This document shows, one piece after another, positions 51,044 through 60,388 of a DNA stretch of 64,000 nt (position 1 is the stretch's first letter; each line of letters opens with the position of its first letter). Source of the DNA: Bacillus_BU sp051233475 (GTDB taxonomy: Bacteria > Bacillota > Bacilli > Bacillales > Cytobacillaceae). The DNA lies in the NCBI RefSeq assembly GCF_051233475.1, contig NZ_JBKFGH010000006.1:247993-311992 (forward strand), written 5' to 3'. The notes beneath the pieces were generated by a model. The model was given only the letters and a program-made list of their open reading frames with translations, made no database searches and was not told the origin of the DNA. Position numbers and translations under genes: made by a program.

Positions 51044-51811
51044 ATGCATCACGGCAAAGGTATGAAGTTCGTAGGTGACTCACGTGTCTCTGCAGAACGT
51101 AAACCTAATATTCCGAAGGATTATTCGGAGTACCCTGGTAAAACGGAAGCGTTTTGGCCTAACTTTCTATTAAAAGAATGGATGGTTGGTGCTGTTTTCT
51201 TAGTTGGATATTTATGTTTAACGATTGCTCATCCTTCACCGCTTGAACGGATTGCAGATCCAACAGATACTGCCTATATTCCTTTACCAGACTGGTACTT
51301 CTTATTCTTGTATCAATTATTAAAATACTCATATGCTTCAGGTCCATACACTATTATCGGTGCGATGGTTATTCCTGGACTTGCTTTTGGTGGTTTATTG
51401 CTTGCACCATTTATTGATCGTGGACCGCAGCGCCGTCCATCAAAACGTCCATTGGCAACAGGCTTTATGCTATTGGCGTTAGCATCAATTTTTTATCTAA
51501 CATGGGAATCCTATGTAACACATGACTGGGAAGCCGCGAAAGCTCAAGGTCAAATCGTGGCAGAGGCTGAGTTTGATAAAGAATCGGATGGCTATAAAGT
51601 ATATCAAGATCAGGGCTGTATTAACTGTCATGGTGATAATCTGCAAGGTGGAGCAGGAGCACCTGCTTTAGTTGATAATGGATTAGAACCAGCCAAAATT
51701 GCAGATATTGCCAAAAATGGTCAAAATGCAATGCCTGCTGGTATGTTCAAAGGTACTGATGAAGAACTTAAGCAGCTTTCTGAGTTTATTTCAAGTGTAA
51801 AAAGCAAATAG
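51044..51811 (+). CDS. qcrC: Menaquinol:cytochrome c reductase cytochrome b/c subunit QcrC
   Basis: A 255-residue fusion typical of Bacillus. Its N-terminal part has three membrane helices like subunit IV (with the quinol-site motif PLPDWYFLFLYQLLKY, in which PDWY replaces PEWY). The C-terminal part (about 175-255) is a cytochrome c domain with the heme site CINCHG and axial Met in NAMPAGMF. A terminator follows. Confidence 0.96.
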   Translation: MHHGKGMKFVGDSRVSAERKPNIPKDYSEYPGKTEAFWPNFLLKEWMVGAVFLVGYLCLTIAHPSPLERIADPTDTAYIPLPDWYFLFLYQLLKYSYASGPYTIIGAMVIPGLAFGGLLLAPFIDRGPQRRPSKRPLATGFMLLALASIFYLTWESYVTHDWEAAKAQGQIVAEAEFDKESDGYKVYQDQGCINCHGDNLQGGAGAPALVDNGLEPAKIADIAKNGQNAMPAGMFKGTDEELKQLSEFISSVKSK

Positions 51812-51816
51812 TTTAT

Positions 51817-51848
51817 AAAAAAGCTGACGATTTTCGTCAGCTTTTTTT
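51817..51848 (+). terminator. Intrinsic terminator of qcrABC
   Basis: A 14-bp stem AAAAAAGCTGACGA/TCGTCAGCTTTTTT with a 3-base loop. Confidence 0.93.
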
Positions 51849-51911
51849 ATGGGGCTGCTTTTTATGATAAGATAATATCTACTAGAATTGTATGTAGATA
51901 GGTGGGTGCTC

Positions 51912-52508
51912 ATGACGTTAATTTATTCGATTTTAGCTAACCGGAAAGTATTATGGCTCCTGTTAATTGTAAATATACTAGGAACTGTTTACGGTTATTA
52001 TTGGTACCGTTGGCAGCTTGCTGATACGCCAGCTATTTTTTTACCTTTTGTCCCTGATAGTCCGACAGCGAGCTTATTTTTTGTTTTTGTATTAATTGCT
52101 TTTCTTTTTGGAAGAAATTGGCCGCTTTTTGAAGCGTTAGCGATTGTCACTCTTGTAAAGTATGGAATTTGGGCTGTAGTGATGAATGGCTTGGTTGGTA
52201 TTGTAAATGGCGGTCTTGATTGGGTCAGCTATATGTTAATATTTTCCCATCTTGCCATGGCAATCCAAGGCATTCTATACGCACCATTTTATAAAATGAA
52301 ACTTTGGCATCTTGTTGTGACCGGTGTTTGGGTACTGCATAACGAAATCATAGATTATGTTTTTAAAATGATGCCACGATATCATGATTTAGATCTATAT
52401 ATGGCGCAAATTGGATATTTTACCTTTTGGTTAAGTATTGCCTCATTGGCTTTAACCTATTTTCTTTGTCTAAGAAAAGGACGATTTTACCTTTCGATAA
52501 AGAGTTAA
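51912..52508 (+). CDS. ypjA: YpjA family membrane protein (DUF1405)
   Basis: A 198-residue protein with about six membrane helices and the motif GTVYGYYWYRWQL near the first helix, typical of DUF1405. The ATG at 51912 is preferred over 51888 because AGGTGGG lies just upstream. It sits in the ypjA-ypjB position. Function is unknown. Confidence 0.87.
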   Translation: MTLIYSILANRKVLWLLLIVNILGTVYGYYWYRWQLADTPAIFLPFVPDSPTASLFFVFVLIAFLFGRNWPLFEALAIVTLVKYGIWAVVMNGLVGIVNGGLDWVSYMLIFSHLAMAIQGILYAPFYKMKLWHLVVTGVWVLHNEIIDYVFKMMPRYHDLDLYMAQIGYFTFWLSIASLALTYFLCLRKGRFYLSIKS

Positions 52509-52584
52509 TGTAGTTGAAAGAAAATCAGGTCTATCCTTGTCCTTCCTTACATACATATAAGTAGTAGTTGGAGGGGGGATGAGG

Positions 52585-53379
52585 ATGAGAGCAAAGTGTT
52601 TTGTATTATTTTTGGCCATTTATCTTTTACCTATTTTTACAGTGAATGCAGAACCAACCTCGAACGTTGATAAAATAAATCAAATATCTGATGAGGCCCT
52701 GCAAATGGTGAAATTGCACCGTTATGATGATGCCAAAAAAATATTACAATATTTTTCTGATCTATACATTACGGAAAAAAACAATAATAAAATATTTACT
52801 AACGATGAAATGAAAATTATTACACTCGCATATCGTGATGCTTTTGATGCTTTGAAGGATGAGGGAGCGCCCCATGATGAAAAAATGGGGAAAGTAACAA
52901 CATTCAGGTTAGTCATTGATGCACTGTTCTCGGGTCAACAGCCCCTTTGGACAGAAATGGAAGAGCCTATTATGTCTGCCTTCCAAAATGTCAAGAAGGC
53001 AGCTTACAGTGGGAATAATGTGAATTTCCATTCCAATTTAAATTCCTTTTTATCTTTATATAATTTGATTTATCCTAGTTTGCGAATTGACATTCCTCAA
53101 GAGCAAGTTCAAAAGGTCGATCAAAAAGTGAGTTATATTGATCAATATCGTCCTAAGGTACTATCAAAGGCAGAAGGGCAACAAGAGTTAGAAACTTTAG
53201 GGACTGATTTACAATCAATCTTTGATGGAATGACTGAAGATGAGACCGACCCAAGCCTTTGGTGGGTTATTATCTCAACTGGAAGCATCATCATTCTCAC
53301 ATTATCTTATGTGGGTTGGAGAAAATATAAAGGAGACCGGGATCAGGAAAAAAACCGGCCGCATAAACTTAAAGATTAA
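52585..53379 (+). CDS. ypjB: Sporulation protein YpjB
   Basis: A 264-residue exported membrane protein: N-terminal signal-like helix (to VNAEP), a helical extracytoplasmic domain (about 28-220), a C-terminal membrane helix (WWVIISTGSIIILTLSYVGW) and a basic tail. It belongs to the YpjB sporulation family. Of two ATGs at 52579 and 52585 the second is better spaced from GGAGGGGGG. Its exact role is not known. It converges with ypjC. Confidence 0.86.
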   Translation: MRAKCFVLFLAIYLLPIFTVNAEPTSNVDKINQISDEALQMVKLHRYDDAKKILQYFSDLYITEKNNNKIFTNDEMKIITLAYRDAFDALKDEGAPHDEKMGKVTTFRLVIDALFSGQQPLWTEMEEPIMSAFQNVKKAAYSGNNVNFHSNLNSFLSLYNLIYPSLRIDIPQEQVQKVDQKVSYIDQYRPKVLSKAEGQQELETLGTDLQSIFDGMTEDETDPSLWWVIISTGSIIILTLSYVGWRKYKGDRDQEKNRPHKLKD

Positions 53380-53390
53380 TCTAATCTTTA

Positions 53391-53437
53391 CACTAAATAG
53401 AAACCCTCCCTGAAACAGGGAGGGTTTCTATTTAGTG
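53391..53437. terminator. Bidirectional terminator between convergent ypjB and ypjC
   Basis: A perfect 22-bp inverted repeat with a 3-base AAA loop. The arms are CACTAAATAG plus AAACCCTCCCTG and their complement. Its right arm holds the ypjC stop codon. Confidence 0.95.
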
Positions 53438-54298
53438 CTCTAACGGCATTTTGTTTTCATCAAGGGTGAATCCTTCGCCAAGGACATCGTGAACGGCACT
53501 TACTGAGACAAAGGCATGGGGATCAATGGATGTAATTAAATTTTTTAATTTCACTATTTCATTTCTGCCAACTACACAATAGAGGATTTCCCGTTTGCTT
53601 TTTGTAAACGATCCATGACCATGAAGGACTGTTACCCCTCGTTCCATTTCTGCCATGATCTGATCGGCAATTTGGCCGTTTAAATCGGAGATGATCATCG
53701 CTCCTCTTGCCGAGTAGGCTCCCTCTTGCATGAAGTCGATTACCCTTGCCCCCACAAAAACAGCCACTAACGTATACATCGCTTCTTTATAGGATAGGTA
53801 TGTAAGAGAGATCGTGATCACACAGGCATCGAATAGGAACATCGTTTTCCCCATACTCCAGCCAATATATTTATGGGTTAGCCTTGCGATAATATCAACA
53901 CCACCTGTTGTTCCACCGAATCTGAAAATAATTCCTAAGCCCACGCCAATAGCTGCTCCTGCAAAAAGAGCGGCAAGTGTTAAATCATCTCTTAACGGCA
54001 TATCGATTTGGTAGCGTTGAAAAATCCATAGAAAAACGGATACGCTTAAAGTTCCAATGATCGTATATAATAGAACGGAGCGCCCTAACAGTTTCCAGCC
54101 GATGAAAAATAGTGGGATATTTAATAGTAAATTGACGTAAGAAGGGTCCCATTTATATAAAAAGTATAAAAGTAATGTTATCCCGGTAAATCCGCCTTCA
54201 GCTAAATTATTTTGCATATTAAAATGGACGATTCCGAACGAAAAAATTGCTGCTCCTAAAAGAATAAAGAAAATGTTTTTAAGTCTAAGTCCAAACAT
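53432..54298 (-). CDS. ypjC: YitT family membrane protein YpjC
   Basis: A 288-residue YitT family protein with about five N-terminal membrane helices and the conserved loop FRFGGTTGGVDIIARL. A soluble C-terminal DUF2179 domain (about 205-285: GVTVLHGHGSFTKSKREILYCVV and DPHAFVSVSAVHDVLGEGF) follows. The start was set at the fourth codon of the open frame, 10 nt after GGGAGG; earlier ATGs are too close. Transport function has been suggested for the family but is unproven. Confidence 0.9.
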   Translation of the reverse strand: MFGLRLKNIFFILLGAAIFSFGIVHFNMQNNLAEGGFTGITLLLYFLYKWDPSYVNLLLNIPLFFIGWKLLGRSVLLYTIIGTLSVSVFLWIFQRYQIDMPLRDDLTLAALFAGAAIGVGLGIIFRFGGTTGGVDIIARLTHKYIGWSMGKTMFLFDACVITISLTYLSYKEAMYTLVAVFVGARVIDFMQEGAYSARGAMIISDLNGQIADQIMAEMERGVTVLHGHGSFTKSKREILYCVVGRNEIVKLKNLITSIDPHAFVSVSAVHDVLGEGFTLDENKMPLEH

Positions 54299-54522
54299 CA
54301 CCATCATTCCTCCCTTACAATATCATTCTCTACAAAAATGCTTTTCATGAAAAAAATATCCCATAAGCTGATACTAGCATTTTATTTCATTAAGTTCACT
54401 TTCAAAGAAAACAAACAAGAGTTGAATAGAGACAGCCCTGCCATTTTTCACAAAAAAGCAAAAATTATTTGTAAATAAGATCAGTTTTAGCTAACATTAT
54501 TATTGATATCATAAATTATAGG

Positions 54523-54704
54523 CTCTGTGATACTTGGCTGTTGATTTCCACTTTAGGTGCTCGCGCACCTTAGGGGGAGTCCGGGAGCCTCCTCGGCGCC
54601 ATAGCGCCTGTGGGGTCTCCCGTGACACCTTCTCCCGCAGGAGTCTCGCACCTTCCGTTCCAATCAACAGAGTGCTCAAATCAGCATTGTTCTTTAACAA
54701 AGCC
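54523..54704 (-). repeat. Repeat family A, near-complete copy upstream of ypjD
   Basis: In reverse orientation, it begins GGCTCTGTGATACTTGGCTG and ends TTGTTCTTTAACAAAGCC. It holds the same core (CCTGTGGGGTCTCCCGTGAC and GCAGGAGTCTCGCACC). It lies 47 nt before ypjD in the gap between divergent ypjC and ypjD; the rest of 54299-54522 is AT-rich without recognised features. A 65-codon frame across it is spurious. Confidence 0.9.
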
Positions 54705-54751
54705 AAATAATTAAAGCGAAAGTACTTTTATATGTTTCTGAGGTGAAATGG

Positions 54752-55108
54752 ATGCATGAGCAAAAGACAGTGAAGCAGCTTCAAGAGGAAGTGGACGCAT
54801 ACATAGGTCAATTTAAAGAAGGATATTTCAGTCCACTTGCGATGCTGGCCAGAATGACGGAGGAATTGGGCGAACTGGCTAGAGAAGTGAACCACTACTA
54901 CGGCGAAAAACCGAAAAAAGCAACTGAGGAACCTAAAGAAATTGAAGAAGAGCTTGGTGATATGCTCTTTGTGTTGATTTGTATGGCGAACTCATTAAAT
55001 ATTGATTTAGAAAGTGCCCATAATTTAGTCATGCATAAGTTTAACACCCGCGATAAAGATCGTTGGACAACCATACATACGAAAGAGGAGAAAAACGAAA
55101 ATGAATAA
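54752..55108 (+). CDS. ypjD: Nucleotide pyrophosphohydrolase YpjD (MazG-like)
   Basis: A 118-residue MazG-type all-alpha NTP pyrophosphatase. The magnesium-binding acids lie in RMTEELGELAREVNH and EIEEELGDMLFVLICMAN, followed by HKFNTRDKDRW. The ATG at 54752 was chosen, 5 nt after GAGGTGA; an upstream GTG at 54743 is possible. It overlaps dapB by 8 nt and opens the ypjD-dapB-mgsA-bshB1-bshA-cca-birA run. Confidence 0.92.
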   Translation: MHEQKTVKQLQEEVDAYIGQFKEGYFSPLAMLARMTEELGELAREVNHYYGEKPKKATEEPKEIEEELGDMLFVLICMANSLNIDLESAHNLVMHKFNTRDKDRWTTIHTKEEKNENE

Positions 55109-55901
55109 AGTGAAGATTGTCGTAGCTGGTCCGCGTGGCCGAATGGGAAAGGAAGCAGTTCATCTAGTTTCAACTACTGAAAATTTTGAACTTGTGGCTG
55201 TTCTAGATCATAAAAATGATGGCAAAAATTTAAGTGAAATTGATGGCTTTTTAGGTGTTGAGGCTCCTATTTACAGTAATATTGAACAATGTTTCACTGA
55301 ACAAAAACCAGATGTGCTGATTGATTTAACAACTCCAGAGGTGGGAATGTATCATACGAAGACGGCTCTTCAATATGGAGTGCGTCCAGTAGTTGGAACA
55401 ACTGGTTTTTCCGAAGACGATCTAAAGGAACTAGAGGCAATTTGCAACGAGAAGGAACTTGGCTGTATTATTGCTCCGAATTTTGCTGTCGGTGCGGTAT
55501 TGATGATGAAGTTTTCAAAGCTGGCCGCCAAATATTTTCAAGATATTGAAATTATCGAGCTTCACCACGATCAAAAATTAGATGCTCCATCAGGAACAGC
55601 AGTGAAAACTGCTCAAATGATTAGCGAAGTGAGAACACCGAAGAGTCAAGGCCATCCGAATGAAAAAGAAACCATTCAAGGTGCACGCGGGGCGAATTTT
55701 GAAGGATTACGCATTCATTCTGTAAGATTACCAGGACTTATCGCACATCAAGAGGTTCTATTTGGCTCTGAAGGACAGACGTTAACGATTCGTCACGACT
55801 CTTATAATCGTGCTTCTTTTATGTCAGGTGTCAAGCTTGCTGTTGAAACGGTTATTAAGATTGAATCCTTAGTTTACGGTCTTGAAAACATTATCGAATA
55901 A
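55101..55901 (+). CDS. dapB: 4-hydroxy-tetrahydrodipicolinate reductase DapB
   Basis: It reduces the product of DapA on the lysine/diaminopimelate pathway, also supplying dipicolinate for spores. The 266 residues show the nucleotide motif VAGPRGRMGKEAV, the catalytic signature ELHHDQKLDAPSGTAVKTA and GTTGFSEDDL. GAGGAG precedes the start within the end of ypjD. Confidence 0.97.
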   Translation: MNKVKIVVAGPRGRMGKEAVHLVSTTENFELVAVLDHKNDGKNLSEIDGFLGVEAPIYSNIEQCFTEQKPDVLIDLTTPEVGMYHTKTALQYGVRPVVGTTGFSEDDLKELEAICNEKELGCIIAPNFAVGAVLMMKFSKLAAKYFQDIEIIELHHDQKLDAPSGTAVKTAQMISEVRTPKSQGHPNEKETIQGARGANFEGLRIHSVRLPGLIAHQEVLFGSEGQTLTIRHDSYNRASFMSGVKLAVETVIKIESLVYGLENIIE

Positions 55902-55926
55902 ACAAAAATAGATTGGGGAAAATCTC

Positions 55927-56331
55927 ATGAATATCGCACTAATTGCTCATGATAAAAAAAAGGACGATCTTGTCAGATTTGTTTTAGCCTATCAGGGAAT
56001 ATTTGAAAAGCATACATTGTTTGGGACAGGTACAACAGGAAGCAGGATAATGGAGGCTACCGGTCTAGAAGTGGAACGGTTTCAATCCGGCCCGCTTGGA
56101 GGAGATCAAGAAATTGGTGCAATGATTGCTAAAAACAAAATGGATATTGTTTTCTTTTTCAGAGATCCGCTAACAGCCCAGCCTCATGAACCGGATGTGA
56201 CAGCTTTAGTGCGTCTTTGCGATGTTTACTCGGTTCCGTTAGCAACCAATATGGGAACAGCAGAAGTGCTTATTAAAGGGTTGGAACGGGGTGATATCGA
56301 ATGGAGAAATATCCTCAATCAGAATCGTTAA
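55927..56331 (+). CDS. mgsA: Methylglyoxal synthase MgsA
   Basis: It converts dihydroxyacetone phosphate to methylglyoxal and phosphate, a bypass under phosphate shortage. The 134 residues show MNIALIAHDKKKDDLV, FGTGTTGSRI, the loop SGPLGGDQEIGA with the catalytic Asp, and FFFRDPLTAQPHEPD with its His and Asp. Its end overlaps the bshB1 start by 31 nt. Methylglyoxal is detoxified partly by bacillithiol, which gives the neighbour pair a functional sense. Confidence 0.96.
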   Translation: MNIALIAHDKKKDDLVRFVLAYQGIFEKHTLFGTGTTGSRIMEATGLEVERFQSGPLGGDQEIGAMIAKNKMDIVFFFRDPLTAQPHEPDVTALVRLCDVYSVPLATNMGTAEVLIKGLERGDIEWRNILNQNR

Positions 56332-57053
56332 CGGAGAATTCAGAGATCGAATTAGATATCCTAGCCTTTGGGGCTCATGCAGATGATGTTGAAATTGGAA
56401 TGGGAGGCACGATTGCTAAGTTTGCTTCCCAAGGGAAATCGATTGGAATATGTGACCTTACAAAAGCTGAGTTGTCATCAAATGGGACAGTGGAATTACG
56501 GGAGCGAGAAGCCTATCATGCTGCTGAAATTCTCGGAGTTAAGGTTCGTAAAACTCTCGATTTGCCCGATAGAGGTTTATTTTTAAATGAAGAAAATATA
56601 AAAAAAGTGGTTGAAGTGATTCGCATGTACAAGCCTAAAATTATTTTTGCCCCTTTTTTTGAGGATCGTCATCCGGATCATGGAAATTGTGCCCGCCTTG
56701 TTGAAGAGGCGGCTTTTTCTGCGGGAATCAGAAAATACGAATCTACTTGCACCTATCCGGCTCATCGTCCAAGAAGTTTGTATCTATATATGATTAATGG
56801 ATTCCATAATCCTGATATTGTAGTCGATATCTCTTTATTTATTGAGAAAAAAAAGGCAGCTTTACAAGCATATAAAAGTCAATTCGTGAAAGACAAGGAA
56901 ACAGTTGATACCCCGCTTGTGAATGGTTATATTGAAGCAGTTGAGGCGCGCGAAAGACTATTCGGTAAAGAAGTAGGCGTCCAATATGCAGAAGGCTTTA
57001 AATTGAGGAAACCGTTGCTTGTTCAATACGATTTGTTAGGGGATCATCAATGA
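56301..57053 (+). CDS. bshB1: Bacillithiol deacetylase BshB1
   Basis: It removes the acetyl group from GlcNAc-malate in bacillithiol synthesis. The 250 residues belong to the LmbE/PIG-L zinc family: FGAHADDVEIGMGGT (His26, Asp29) and FEDRHPDHGNCARL. The N-terminus is about ten residues longer than B. subtilis BshB1 because no other in-frame start lies before the first domain strand; GGGGTGA is spaced 6 nt from the ATG. It overlaps mgsA by 31 nt and bshA by 4 nt. Confidence 0.95.
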   Translation: MEKYPQSESLTENSEIELDILAFGAHADDVEIGMGGTIAKFASQGKSIGICDLTKAELSSNGTVELREREAYHAAEILGVKVRKTLDLPDRGLFLNEENIKKVVEVIRMYKPKIIFAPFFEDRHPDHGNCARLVEEAAFSAGIRKYESTCTYPAHRPRSLYLYMINGFHNPDIVVDISLFIEKKKAALQAYKSQFVKDKETVDTPLVNGYIEAVEARERLFGKEVGVQYAEGFKLRKPLLVQYDLLGDHQ

Positions 57054-58186
57054 AAAAATTGAAAATTGGCATTACCTGCTATCCCACCATCGGCGGATCA
57101 GGTGTTGTTGCTACGGAACTAGGTAAATTATTGGCGGAGAGAGGCCATGAAATTCATTTCATTTCCTCTAGTCTTCCGTTTCGTTTAAAGAAAATGTACC
57201 ATAATATTTTCTATCATCAGGTAGAGGTTAACCAATACTCTGTGTTTCAATATCCACCATACGATATTGCATTAGCCAGCAAAATGGCTGAGGTAGCCAA
57301 CATGGAAGAACTGGACCTTCTGCATGTACATTACGCCATTCCCCATGCGGTATGTGCGATATTAGCAAAGCAAATGAGCGGCCGTAATTTAAAAATTGTC
57401 ACCACCTTACACGGTACAGATATTACGGTTTTAGGGAATGATCCTTCTTTATCAAATGCGATTCGTTTCGGAATTGAAAAATCAGATTATGTAACGGCAG
57501 TTTCGAATTCCTTGATCGTACAAACAAATGAATTACTTCAATCAAATAAATTGATTCATCCCGTTTATAATTTTATTGATAACCGCGTTTATCAAAAAAA
57601 GGATTGCCAATTATTACGAGAGGAATTAGAGATAGCAGATGATGAAAAAGTAATCATTCATGTATCCAATTTCCGTCCCGTAAAACGGCTACCAGATGTT
57701 GTGAAATCTTTTGCCATGATAGCAGAAAAAATTCCGGCTAAGCTCTTATTGGTAGGGGATGGCCCGGAGATGTCTGTTGTCAGCAGGCTTGTGTGTGATC
57801 TTGGTATAAGAAATAAAGTACTGTTTTTAGGTAAACAAGAAAATCTTGAAGAGCTTTATTCAATCAGCGATTTAATGCTACTCCTATCAGAGAAAGAAAG
57901 CTTCGGGCTCGTTGTATTGGAAGGGATGGCTTGTGGTGTACCTTGTATTGGTACAAACGTCGGCGGAATCCCGGAAGTGATTTCAGATGGAGAAACAGGG
58001 TTTATTTGTGAGTTAGGTGATATTGAAACGATCGCAGCTAAAGGGATAGAGCTTCTAAACGATGAGAAACTCCATCAGAGCTTCTCCGAAAAGGCGATTA
58101 GAATTGCGACAACAAAGTTCGGCGCTGAACAAATTGTGTCACAGTATGAGGATATTTATAAAAGTCTGTTAGAGAATGGTGAATAA
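57050..58186 (+). CDS. bshA: L-malate N-acetylglucosaminyltransferase BshA
   Basis: A GT4-family glycosyltransferase joining UDP-GlcNAc to malate, the first step of bacillithiol. The 378 residues show GITCYPTIGGSGVVATELG, TTLHGTDITVLG, NFRPVKRLPDVV, VGDGPE and the nucleotide-sugar motif KESFGLVVLEGMACGVPCIGT, with the paired glutamates. Coupled to bshB1. Confidence 0.97.
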   Translation: MKKLKIGITCYPTIGGSGVVATELGKLLAERGHEIHFISSSLPFRLKKMYHNIFYHQVEVNQYSVFQYPPYDIALASKMAEVANMEELDLLHVHYAIPHAVCAILAKQMSGRNLKIVTTLHGTDITVLGNDPSLSNAIRFGIEKSDYVTAVSNSLIVQTNELLQSNKLIHPVYNFIDNRVYQKKDCQLLREELEIADDEKVIIHVSNFRPVKRLPDVVKSFAMIAEKIPAKLLLVGDGPEMSVVSRLVCDLGIRNKVLFLGKQENLEELYSISDLMLLLSEKESFGLVVLEGMACGVPCIGTNVGGIPEVISDGETGFICELGDIETIAAKGIELLNDEKLHQSFSEKAIRIATTKFGAEQIVSQYEDIYKSLLENGE

Positions 58187-58188
58187 AA

Positions 58189-59388
58189 GTGGACCAAATA
58201 TTTAAAAGTGCAGTTCCAATCTTAGCAAAAATAGAGGAAGCTGGTTTTGAAGCATATTTTGTTGGAGGATCTGTTCGAGATTATCTTTTAAATCGAGCGA
58301 TTTCCGATATTGATATAGCGACATCGGCAACTCCAAATGAAATAAAAGCGATCTTCCCTAATACAGTTGATATTGGAATCGAGCATGGAACCGTTTTGGT
58401 TCTTTATAAGGGAACGGGCTATGAAATTACCACTTTTCGTTCAGAGTCTGGATACAAGGATTACCGCAGACCAAATGAGGTTTATTTTATACGCTCATTA
58501 ATCGAGGACCTTAAGCGCCGTGATTTTACAATGAATGCGATGGCAATGAACAAAAATGGTGAATTAATTGATCCATTTAATGGCCAAAAAGCGATTGCTG
58601 AGAAAACCATTGTTACAGTTGGAAATGCAGAGGAGCGATTTTCAGAGGATGCTTTAAGGATGATGCGGGCGCTTCGGTTTGTCAGCCAATTGAACTTTAC
58701 CCTTGATCCTACATGTTACGAAGCCTTAACGATTATGGGATCTTTGCTTCAACATATTGCGGTTGAAAGAAAAACATCAGAATTTGAAAAATTATTAATG
58801 GGTCCTAATCGAATCGAAGCCATTCACCTTTTAAATAAAACCAATTTAGACCAATATCTGCCTAGTCTAAAAGTGAGCCAAATGAGCATCGCTGAACTAC
58901 AGCAATATCCATGTTCAGATTTACATATTTCAGAAATGTGGGGATTGCTCATTTATGCATTAAGGATTGAACCACAGGAAGTTGAAAAGTTCTTAAGGAA
59001 TTGGAAATTACCTGTTAAGCGAATTAGGGAAATACAAGCAATCAATCAGTGGATTCGTTATCGCTTGGCAAATGGATGGGATCATTTATCCTTATATGCG
59101 GCAGGTAAAGAGATTTTATTACAAGCTGAAAGAGTATTTAATGTCATTAATCATCAGGAACCAGATGAGTCAATCGATGAGTTGATTAAGCGATATGACA
59201 CCCTTCCGATTCAATCACGGCGTGAGCTTGAAATATCAGGAACGGATTTAATGGAATTATTGGATCGGCCCTCAGGTGCTTGGATTAAGGAATGGATAGA
59301 ATTGATTGAAAAAGAAATTCTTGAGGGAAGACTGTTAAATGAAAATACAAGGATAAGAGAGTGGGTGTTATTTTGCAGTCAGAAGTAA
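58189..59388 (+). CDS. cca: CCA tRNA nucleotidyltransferase
   Basis: It adds or repairs the 3' CCA end of tRNAs. The 399 residues form a class II enzyme: GGSVRDYLL and DIDIATSATP (metal aspartates), RRDFTMNAMAMN, and EERFSEDALRMMRALRFVSQL. The start is GTG, just after bshA. The end overlaps birA by 16 nt. Confidence 0.96.
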   Translation: MDQIFKSAVPILAKIEEAGFEAYFVGGSVRDYLLNRAISDIDIATSATPNEIKAIFPNTVDIGIEHGTVLVLYKGTGYEITTFRSESGYKDYRRPNEVYFIRSLIEDLKRRDFTMNAMAMNKNGELIDPFNGQKAIAEKTIVTVGNAEERFSEDALRMMRALRFVSQLNFTLDPTCYEALTIMGSLLQHIAVERKTSEFEKLLMGPNRIEAIHLLNKTNLDQYLPSLKVSQMSIAELQQYPCSDLHISEMWGLLIYALRIEPQEVEKFLRNWKLPVKRIREIQAINQWIRYRLANGWDHLSLYAAGKEILLQAERVFNVINHQEPDESIDELIKRYDTLPIQSRRELEISGTDLMELLDRPSGAWIKEWIELIEKEILEGRLLNENTRIREWVLFCSQK

Positions 59389-60359
59389 GAAAAAAGCTAT
59401 TAGATGCGTTTACAGCGGCAAATGGTGACTATCTTTCAGGACAATATTTAGCAGATTTGATCGGATGCTCAAGGACGGCTGTTTGGAAGCATGTCGAGGA
59501 TTTGAGAAAACATGGATTTGAATTAGAAGCAGTTCAGCGAAAAGGGTATCGCATTGTAAAAACACCGGAACAGATTTCGGCTGATGAAATCCGCCTGGGA
59601 TTAAAAACCAAATTTTTAGGTCAGGTCATTCATTTTAAGGAAAGTGTTGATTCCACTCAAAAAATTGCTAAAACATTGTCTTATGAAAATGCTCCTGAAG
59701 GAACGGTTGTGATTGCTGAAGAGCAACTAACTGGTCGCGGACGTATGGATCGTATTTGGCATTCACCGAAATATACCGGTATTTGGATGAGTATGATCCT
59801 TCGCCCTAATATCCCGATTGCTCAGGCACCGCAATTAACTTTAATCACAGCAGTAGCGATTGTCCAAGCGATTGAAGAGGTTTCGAAGTTGTCACCACAA
59901 ATAAAATGGCCAAATGATATTTTAATCAACGGCAAAAAAGTAACCGGGATCTTAACCGAGCTGCAAGCAGAAGCAGACCGAATTTTTGCCATCATAATCG
60001 GAGTAGGGATCAACGTAAATCAAAAGCTCGAAGATTATCCTGAGGAACTTCGGGAGATTGCTACCTCTCTTTCAATTGAACAGGGAGAAAAAATATCTCG
60101 TGCTAAATTAATAAGAGCGGTTTTCGCAAATTTTGAAAACCTGTATTTGCTTTACTTAGAAAAGGGATTTGAACCGATTAAATTATTATGGGAAAGCTAT
60201 GCAATAAGTATTGGGAAAACTATTACCGCCAGAACGCTTACAGAAAATATTCGTGGAAAAGCGCTCGGGATTACCGAGGATGGGGTTTTGATGATTGAGG
60301 ATGAGGCCGGAACCATTCATTATGTCTATTCCGCTGATATTGACCTCTCTGAAAATTAA
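59373..60359 (+). CDS. birA: Biotin-protein ligase and biotin operon repressor BirA
   Basis: A bifunctional protein that activates biotin, attaches it to acetyl-CoA carboxylase, and represses biotin genes. The 328 residues show an N-terminal winged helix (about 1-60; GCSRTAVWKHVEDLRKHG), the biotin/ATP motif TGRGRMDRIW, KWPNDILINGKKVTGIL and GVGINVNQ, and an SH3-like C-terminal domain. The TTG at 59373 fits the family start better than a GTG at 59361. Confidence 0.95.
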   Translation: MQSEVRKKLLDAFTAANGDYLSGQYLADLIGCSRTAVWKHVEDLRKHGFELEAVQRKGYRIVKTPEQISADEIRLGLKTKFLGQVIHFKESVDSTQKIAKTLSYENAPEGTVVIAEEQLTGRGRMDRIWHSPKYTGIWMSMILRPNIPIAQAPQLTLITAVAIVQAIEEVSKLSPQIKWPNDILINGKKVTGILTELQAEADRIFAIIIGVGINVNQKLEDYPEELREIATSLSIEQGEKISRAKLIRAVFANFENLYLLYLEKGFEPIKLLWESYAISIGKTITARTLTENIRGKALGITEDGVLMIEDEAGTIHYVYSADIDLSEN

Positions 60360-60388
60360 GTTAATTATAGCCAAACATCCCATTTGTC

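Noticed and set aside
54509..54706. 65-codon minus-strand frame upstream of ypjD
   Set aside because: It is the reverse-oriented family A repeat.
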